Made by a program: the position numbers and the translations under genes | DNA from: Planctomycetota bacterium | GTDB taxonomy: Bacteria > Planctomycetota > Phycisphaerae > Sedimentisphaerales > Anaerohalosphaeraceae | Assembly: GCA_023143375.1 (NCBI GenBank) | Contig: JAGLHQ010000194.1 | Span: 1-42,238, forward strand | DNA length: 42,238 nt | Reading direction: 5' to 3' | The notes under the pieces: model-generated | What the model saw: only the letters and a program-made list of their open reading frames with translations | Told to the model about the DNA's origin: nothing | Database searches by the model: none | Part shown: in pieces, positions 42,203 through 42,238 of the stretch | How positions within the stretch are numbered: position 1 is the stretch's first letter | How the letters are laid out: each line of letters starts with the position of its first letter

Positions 42203-42238
42203 TTAGGCCCTGATCATGTCCGCTATTTTCATAAGCCT
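42203..42238 (-). CDS. Possible 3' end of an upstream gene
   Basis: The minus strand reads RLMKIADMIRA then TAA (42203-42205) and is open to the window edge. It is 66 bases before the membrane/TPR gene, a normal place for the end of the preceding gene. Too short to identify. Confidence 0.35.
   Translation of the reverse strand, partial: RLMKIADMIRA

Overview
The window reads as a chromosomal piece of an anaerobic or microaerophilic planctomycete, most likely class Phycisphaerae (Sedimentisphaerales-like). This placement is an inference. It rests on a secreted beta-helix protein with the short dockerin-like C-terminus common in that group, the anaerobic siroheme (Ahb) route to heme, an Nqr-type respiratory complex, and overall gene style. 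No rRNA or ribosomal protein is present to confirm it.

Region 1 (1-8.5 kb, plus 8.75-9.2 and 16.9-17.9 kb) is an almost complete glutamyl-tRNA-to-heme b pathway: hemC (cut by the window edge), ahbB, a HemX/CcsA-like membrane protein, hemA, ahbD and ahbC, then on the other strand cobA-hemD and hemL, then ahbA and finally hemB. Heme is therefore made through uroporphyrinogen III, precorrin-2, siroheme, didecarboxysiroheme, Fe-coproporphyrin III and heme b. Only the precorrin-2 dehydrogenase/ferrochelatase step is not seen.

Region 2 (9.4-16.9 kb) is an nqrABCDEF operon followed by resB and ccsA/resC for cytochrome c maturation, so heme synthesis, cytochrome c assembly and a respiratory ion pump sit together. 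The NqrA subunit keeps two RnfC-like [4Fe-4S] motifs, which suggests an intermediate between Rnf and Nqr.

Region 3 (18-24.4 kb) is accessory: a secreted dockerin-like protein, a degenerate subtilisin-like protease, a membrane-anchored TPR protein, a 493-bp direct duplication, and an A-rich tract. The tract starts with a good sigma70-type promoter and a run of four small hairpins (candidate structured RNA) and ends in a tiny membrane-peptide ORF.

Region 4 (24.4-31.8 kb) holds pyrR-pyrB-pyrC, a NYN-domain RNase-like gene, and on the minus strand crcB, DUF190 and a large M16 peptidase lipoprotein.

Region 5 (31.8-35.8 kb) is the most notable. An ArsR repressor with an operator over its start codon is followed by a cysteine-rich membrane protein, an Acr3 arsenite exporter, and hgcA-hgcB, the corrinoid protein/ferredoxin pair that methylates mercury. 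The key residues of both Hgc proteins are present.

Region 6 (36-42.2 kb) has tRNA-Asn, an overlapping Ser/Thr kinase-phosphatase pair, a membrane GT2 glycosyltransferase, a GGDEF diguanylate cyclase and a membrane/TPR protein. Short palindromic and composite hairpin repeats lie in the intergenic spaces between 24.3 and 35.4 kb.
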